Below, piece after piece: positions 8,103 to 11,345 of a DNA stretch of 11,345 nt. The stretch spans positions 1-11,345 of the forward strand of contig CAXCEI010000042.1 in NCBI GenBank assembly GCA_963981505.1. The letters are read 5' to 3'. The notes below the pieces were generated by a model. It ran no database searches. It had not been told where the DNA came from and saw only the letters and a program-made list of their open reading frames with translations. Made by a program: the position numbers and the translations under genes. The DNA comes from OPU3-GD-OMZ sp001901525 (lineage in GTDB: Bacteria > Pseudomonadota > Gammaproteobacteria > Methylococcales > Methylomonadaceae). Each line of letters starts with the position of its first letter. Position 1 is the stretch's first letter.

Positions 8103-9992
8103 CTATACATCGGCCATATTACCCTTTTCCTCTAACCAATTGCGTCGGTCCTGAGAACGTTTTTTTGCTAATAACAAGTCCATCATTTCAGTGGCAAGGG
8201 TTTCGGCCTCAACAGTCAATTGCACCAAGCGACGCGTATCAGGATTCATGGTTGTTTCCCGTAATTGCAAAGGATTCATTTCACCCAGCCCTTTAAAGCG
8301 TTGCACATTGATGGGTCCCTTCAATTTATCTATTTTAATGCGATCTAAAACCCCTTGACGCTCGGCATTATCCAGAGCATAAAAAACGACTTTACCGACA
8401 TCAATCCGATATAACGGCGGCATTGCGACAAAAATATGACCGGCATTAATGACGGCTCTAAAGTGCTTGTAAAATAATGCACAAATCAAGGTAGCAATAT
8501 GATTACCGTCAGAATCTGCATCTGCCAAAATACAGACTTTCCCATAACGCAAATTAGACAAATCATCTGAGCCAGGATCCACACCCAATGCGACAGCAAT
8601 ATCATGTACTTCTTGCGAAGCCATGACTTGCATTGAGTCAACCTCCCAGGTATTTAATATTTTCCCTCGTAGCGGCATTATCGCCTGAAATTCGCGGTCC
8701 CGTGCCTGCTTCGCTGAGCCACCAGCTGAGTCCCCTTCCACTAAAAACAACTCTGTACGCGTCAAATCCTGCGCTGAACAATCGGCTAATTTACCGGGTA
8801 AGGCAGGCCCTGACGTCACTTTCTTGCGCACAATTTTCTTACTGGATTTGAGTCGTTTCTGTGCACTTGCAATAATAATGTCTGCAATCTCTTCACCAAT
8901 ACGCGGGTGTTGATTCAGCCACAGACTAAAAGTATCCTTTGCAATCCCTGAAATAAAGACCACACATTCTCTCGAACTCAACCGTTCCTTCGTTTGACCT
9001 GAAAATTGTGGATCTTCAAGCTTGACCGATAAAATAAAATGACACCGATCCCAAACATCTTCAGGCGCAATCTTTACCCCCCGAGGCAATAATGATCGAA
9101 ATTCACAAAACTCTCGAATCGCTTCTGTGAGTCCGGCACGCAAGCCATTCACATGGGTTCCGCCTAAGGGCGTCGGTACTAAATTGACATAACTTTCCGC
9201 AGTCCCCTCTGAACGCGCCTCACCCAACCAAGTAACCGCCCACTCAACAGTTTCATGGTCGCTGGCCTGCGCTTGCATAAAAGGCGGTTCGGGAACACAT
9301 TCTGCCACACCTATTTGCTCCAGCAAATATTCTTTTAAACCATCCTGATAACACCACTGCCATTGCTCTTGGCTTGCTTCCACATTTAAATTAATTTGCA
9401 AGCCGGGACAAAGAACCGCTTTAGCCTGTAAGACATGCTTTAATTTTACAACGGAAATATTACAACTATCAAAATAACGCCCATCCGGCCAGAACCGAAC
9501 CGCACTGCCGGTGTTATTACGACCTATTGTATCGACTTGCGCTAACTCAGTTTGCTTGTCACCGTTAGCAAAATCCATTTTATAAACACCGCCTGCCCGC
9601 TTAGTTTCCACTTCTAACCGCAGTGACAGAGCATTAACCACCGAGACACCAACCCCATGTAAGCCGCCCGAAAACTGATAATTTTTATTAGAAAATTTAC
9701 CCCCGGCGTGTAACCGTGTCAGAATTAACTCAACCCCTGAAACACCATGTTCCGGATGAATATCAACCGGCATTCCACGACCATTATCAGTCACTTCAAC
9801 ACCGCCATCAGCCCGTAACTTAACGTCAATAGTGGTTGCAAACCCTGCCAATGCTTCATCGACACTGTTATCGACAACTTCTTGAACCAAATGATTCGGC
9901 CGCGTTGTATCGGTATACATTCCCGGGCGTTTACGAACAGGATCAAGGCCACTCAGAACCTCAATCGCTGCTGAATTATATGTATCACTCAT
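8103..9992 (-). CDS. parE: DNA topoisomerase IV subunit B
   Basis: ATPase subunit of topoisomerase IV, partner of ParC encoded just downstream. The 629 residues match E. coli ParE (630) end to end. Seen in order are the GHKL ATPase domain with the Mg/ATP asparagine Asn42 in VVDNSVDEALAG, DNGRGMPVDIHPEHG, and the ATP lid FSNKNYQFSGGLHGVGVSVVNALS; the transducer domain with SYVNLVPTPLGGTHVNG and QTKERLSSRE; the TOPRIM domain with EGDSAGGSAKQARDRE (catalytic Glu419) and DADSDG (Asp491, Asp493); and the closing QRFKGLGEMNP and NPDTRRLVQLTVE stretches. The lack of the long GyrB insert and the ParE-like SNKNYQFSGG support ParE over GyrB. The ATG at 9992 gives the family N terminus (SDTYNSAAIEVLSGLDPVRKRPGMY); a purine-rich GGAAGAAAG lies 11-20 nt upstream. 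It is divergent from xseB. Confidence 0.98.
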   Translation of the reverse strand: MSDTYNSAAIEVLSGLDPVRKRPGMYTDTTRPNHLVQEVVDNSVDEALAGFATTIDVKLRADGGVEVTDNGRGMPVDIHPEHGVSGVELILTRLHAGGKFSNKNYQFSGGLHGVGVSVVNALSLRLEVETKRAGGVYKMDFANGDKQTELAQVDTIGRNNTGSAVRFWPDGRYFDSCNISVVKLKHVLQAKAVLCPGLQINLNVEASQEQWQWCYQDGLKEYLLEQIGVAECVPEPPFMQAQASDHETVEWAVTWLGEARSEGTAESYVNLVPTPLGGTHVNGLRAGLTEAIREFCEFRSLLPRGVKIAPEDVWDRCHFILSVKLEDPQFSGQTKERLSSRECVVFISGIAKDTFSLWLNQHPRIGEEIADIIIASAQKRLKSSKKIVRKKVTSGPALPGKLADCSAQDLTRTELFLVEGDSAGGSAKQARDREFQAIMPLRGKILNTWEVDSMQVMASQEVHDIAVALGVDPGSDDLSNLRYGKVCILADADSDGNHIATLICALFYKHFRAVINAGHIFVAMPPLYRIDVGKVVFYALDNAERQGVLDRIKIDKLKGPINVQRFKGLGEMNPLQLRETTMNPDTRRLVQLTVEAETLATEMMDLLLAKKRSQDRRNWLEEKGNMADV

Positions 9993-10025
9993 TGCTATAT
10001 TGTCTTTCTTCCTTAATTTTTAATA

Positions 10026-10031
10026 TATAAT
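10026..10031 (+). promoter_or_regulatory. consensus -10 box before xseB-ispA-dxs
   Basis: A perfect TATAAT lies 57 nt before the xseB ATG in the 96-nt gap between parE and xseB. No good -35 box sits at 16-18 bp; the best upstream match, TTGTCT (10000-10005), is 20 bp away. AT-rich sequence makes a chance match possible, but the position fits a promoter for the isoprenoid operon. A divergent parE promoter must share this gap, and I could not pick it out. Confidence 0.3.
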
Positions 10032-10088
10032 GACCGCTTTGACTGCGCCTTGGCTATCGTAACATTAAAATAATTCAATAATTTGAAT

Positions 10089-10319
10089 ATGGCTCGAAAA
10101 AATATCACCCAATTTGAAGAAACATTGGCCGCATTAGAAACACTCGTTAAACAACTTGAGAAAGGCGATTTATCGCTGGAAGAATCCTTAAAATCTTTTG
10201 AACAAGGCGTTAAACTTACGCGAGCCTGCCAAACCGCATTACAAGAGGCTGAGCAAAAAGTACAAATACTACTTGAAAAAAATGGCACTGAACAATTAGA
10301 AAAATTTAACGATGAATAA
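10089..10319 (+). CDS. xseB: exodeoxyribonuclease VII small subunit
   Basis: Small subunit of exonuclease VII, which with XseA degrades single-stranded DNA to oligonucleotides. The 76-residue all-helical protein carries the family pattern FEETLAALETLVKQLEKGDL, then LSLEESLKSFEQGVKLTR and ALQEAEQKVQILLEKN, matching E. coli XseB (80 residues). The ATG at 10089 gives MARKNITQFEET, the usual start; a TTG at 10083 is in frame but less likely. No Shine-Dalgarno is visible before either. It is the first gene of the typical xseB-ispA-dxs operon; its stop overlaps the start of ispA by eight bases (ATGAATAA). The xseA partner is not in the window, which is normal. Confidence 0.94.
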   Translation: MARKNITQFEETLAALETLVKQLEKGDLSLEESLKSFEQGVKLTRACQTALQEAEQKVQILLEKNGTEQLEKFNDE

Positions 10320-11208
10320 CGCACTAAAAGATTATATAAAATTATGTCAGTCTCGCACTGAAAATGCCTTGGAACACCGCTTGCCTTCCGCTGATATTTT
10401 GCCTCGTAAATTACATGAAGCCATGCGCTACACGGTTCTCAATGGCGGTAAACGTATGCGTCCACTGCTTACCTATTGCACAGGACAAGTGCTTGGCATT
10501 CCGCCTGAAGCACTCGACGCCCCGGCGTGTGCTGTTGAGTTCATTCATGTTTATTCCTTAATTCATGACGATTTACCTGCCATGGATGACGATGATCTTC
10601 GCCGTGGCAAGCCAACCTGTCATATTGCTTACGATGAGGCAACCGCTATTTTAACGGGCGATGCCCTTCAAGCGCTGGCATTTCAAATCCTTGCTACCGA
10701 CCCCACGATTACCACACCCGCTGATCATCGGCTAAAAATGATTACCGCCTTAGGCAAGGCCAGTGGCTCACAAGGCATGGTTGGAGGTCAGGCTATTGAT
10801 CTTGAATCGGTGGGAAAGAAAATTTCGCTCCCTGAACTAGAAAACATGCACATTCATAAAACCGGGGCTTTAATTCGTGCCAGTATACAATTAGCTACAT
10901 TAGCGCAACCTGATATTGACGCGACCCACATCAAAAATCTAGATCATTATGCTAAATGTATAGGGCTATCCTTCCAAGTCAAAGACGATATTCTTGACGA
11001 AGAAAGTGACACCGAGACGCTCGGTAAAACCCAAGGCAAAGACCAGTCAAATGATAAACCGACTTATCCCGCGTTACTCGGCCTCAATGGTGCCAAACAC
11101 AAGGCCCAAGAACTACACGAGCAAGCCTTAGAAAGTTTAGCTATTTTTGGTTCTGAAGCGGATTTACTGCGTGCCCTCTCTTTATATATCATTGAGCGCA
11201 CCCACTAA
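10312..11208 (+). CDS. ispA: farnesyl diphosphate synthase (short-chain polyprenyl synthase)
   Basis: Condenses isopentenyl diphosphate with DMAPP and GPP to make farnesyl diphosphate, the precursor of quinone side chains and undecaprenyl phosphate. At 298 residues it is one shorter than E. coli IspA. Visible are NGGKRMRP (44-51, substrate phosphate binding), the first Asp-rich motif DDLPAMD (86-92) followed by DDDLRRGKPTCH, LTGDALQALAF, GGQAIDL, HIHKTGALI, and the second Asp-rich motif DDILD (225-229) in FQVKDDILDEESD. The two extra residues in the first Asp-rich motif and the aromatic Tyr81 five residues before it are the pattern of bacterial (type II) FPP synthases, so C15 product length is favoured. 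A geranylgeranyl synthase is less likely but not excluded. The start overlaps xseB by eight bases and lacks a Shine-Dalgarno, pointing to translational coupling. Confidence 0.95.
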   Translation: MNNALKDYIKLCQSRTENALEHRLPSADILPRKLHEAMRYTVLNGGKRMRPLLTYCTGQVLGIPPEALDAPACAVEFIHVYSLIHDDLPAMDDDDLRRGKPTCHIAYDEATAILTGDALQALAFQILATDPTITTPADHRLKMITALGKASGSQGMVGGQAIDLESVGKKISLPELENMHIHKTGALIRASIQLATLAQPDIDATHIKNLDHYAKCIGLSFQVKDDILDEESDTETLGKTQGKDQSNDKPTYPALLGLNGAKHKAQELHEQALESLAIFGSEADLLRALSLYIIERTH

Positions 11209-11272
11209 CAGTGGTCGTCAAATAACCCGATCACACTGCGAACCTACGAACCCCTAACCGTTAAAAATAACC

Positions 11273-11345
11273 ATGAATTCTCAAGGCGCCTACCCCTTAC
11301 TGAGTCAGATAGAGACACCGGCCGACTTACGTGCTCTCACTGAAG
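11273..11345 (+). CDS. dxs: 1-deoxy-D-xylulose-5-phosphate synthase, N-terminal fragment
   Basis: Only the first 24 codons are inside the window; the gene runs off the end. The peptide (MNSQGAYPLLSQIETPADLR, then ALTE) matches the conserved start of Dxs, where YPLL-x-x-I-x-x-PADLR-x-L is typical. Dxs condenses pyruvate and glyceraldehyde-3-phosphate in the first step of the MEP pathway, whose products IspA uses. The position 64 nt after ispA is the standard gammaproteobacterial order and supports the call as much as the short peptide does. An in-frame TAA at 11255 limits the start; ATG 11273 is the only reasonable codon. No clear Shine-Dalgarno is seen. Confidence 0.83.
   Translation, partial: MNSQGAYPLLSQIETPADLRALTE

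Noticed and set aside
10013..10324. 103-residue minus-strand frame opposite xseB
   Set aside because: It is antisense to a clear xseB; its Ser/Cys-rich composition is a by-product of the xseB codons.
11202..11214. CCACT / AGTGG hairpin across the ispA stop
   Set aside because: Five-base stem with a three-base loop and no T-run; ispA and dxs are normally co-transcribed, so a terminator is unlikely.
1..11345. Search by eye for mobile elements, CRISPR arrays, tRNA genes or a defence or biosynthetic system
   Set aside because: No transposase, terminal repeats, regular spacers, cloverleaf or accessory cluster seen; almost all sequence is explained by core genes.

Overview
The window is a stretch of ordinary gammaproteobacterial core chromosome. 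It holds nine recognisable protein genes in four blocks of alternating orientation: two on the minus strand, two on the plus strand, two on the minus strand, then three on the plus strand with the last one cut by the window end. SucA, SucB, ParC, ParE, XseB and IspA all read as close relatives of the E. coli proteins in motifs and length. The xseB-ispA-dxs order is the classic gammaproteobacterial isoprenoid operon. The base composition is moderately AT-rich. The lineage within Gammaproteobacteria is not certain; a methanotroph-like or sulfur-oxidiser-like group is possible, but nothing here proves it.

Left end (1-283): no convincing gene, only AT-rich intergenic sequence. Minus-strand block (284-1654): a single-pass membrane protein with a C-terminal DUF2914 domain, followed 63 nt later by a beta-class carbonic anhydrase. 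The two are probably co-transcribed. Plus-strand block (1797-5824): sucA and sucB, the E1 and E2 components of the 2-oxoglutarate dehydrogenase complex, overlapping by 4 nt. No lpd (E3), succinyl-CoA synthetase or succinate dehydrogenase genes sit beside them, so E3 must be encoded elsewhere.

Minus-strand block (5832-9992): parE then parC, the two subunits of topoisomerase IV, 33 nt apart and read towards sucB. The sucB and parC stop codons are only 7 nt apart. Plus-strand block (10089 to the end): xseB (exonuclease VII small subunit), ispA (farnesyl diphosphate synthase) overlapping it by 8 nt, and the first 24 codons of dxs (1-deoxy-D-xylulose-5-phosphate synthase). IspA and Dxs belong to the same MEP/isoprenoid pathway.

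I found no mobile element, CRISPR array, RNA gene, defence system or clearly new system. The points most worth a second look are the altered catalytic motif of SucB (Asn-His-Cys instead of Asp-His-Arg), the uncharacterised DUF2914 protein paired with a carbonic anhydrase, and a possible pair of divergent promoters sharing a palindromic -35 element between the DUF2914 gene and sucA.
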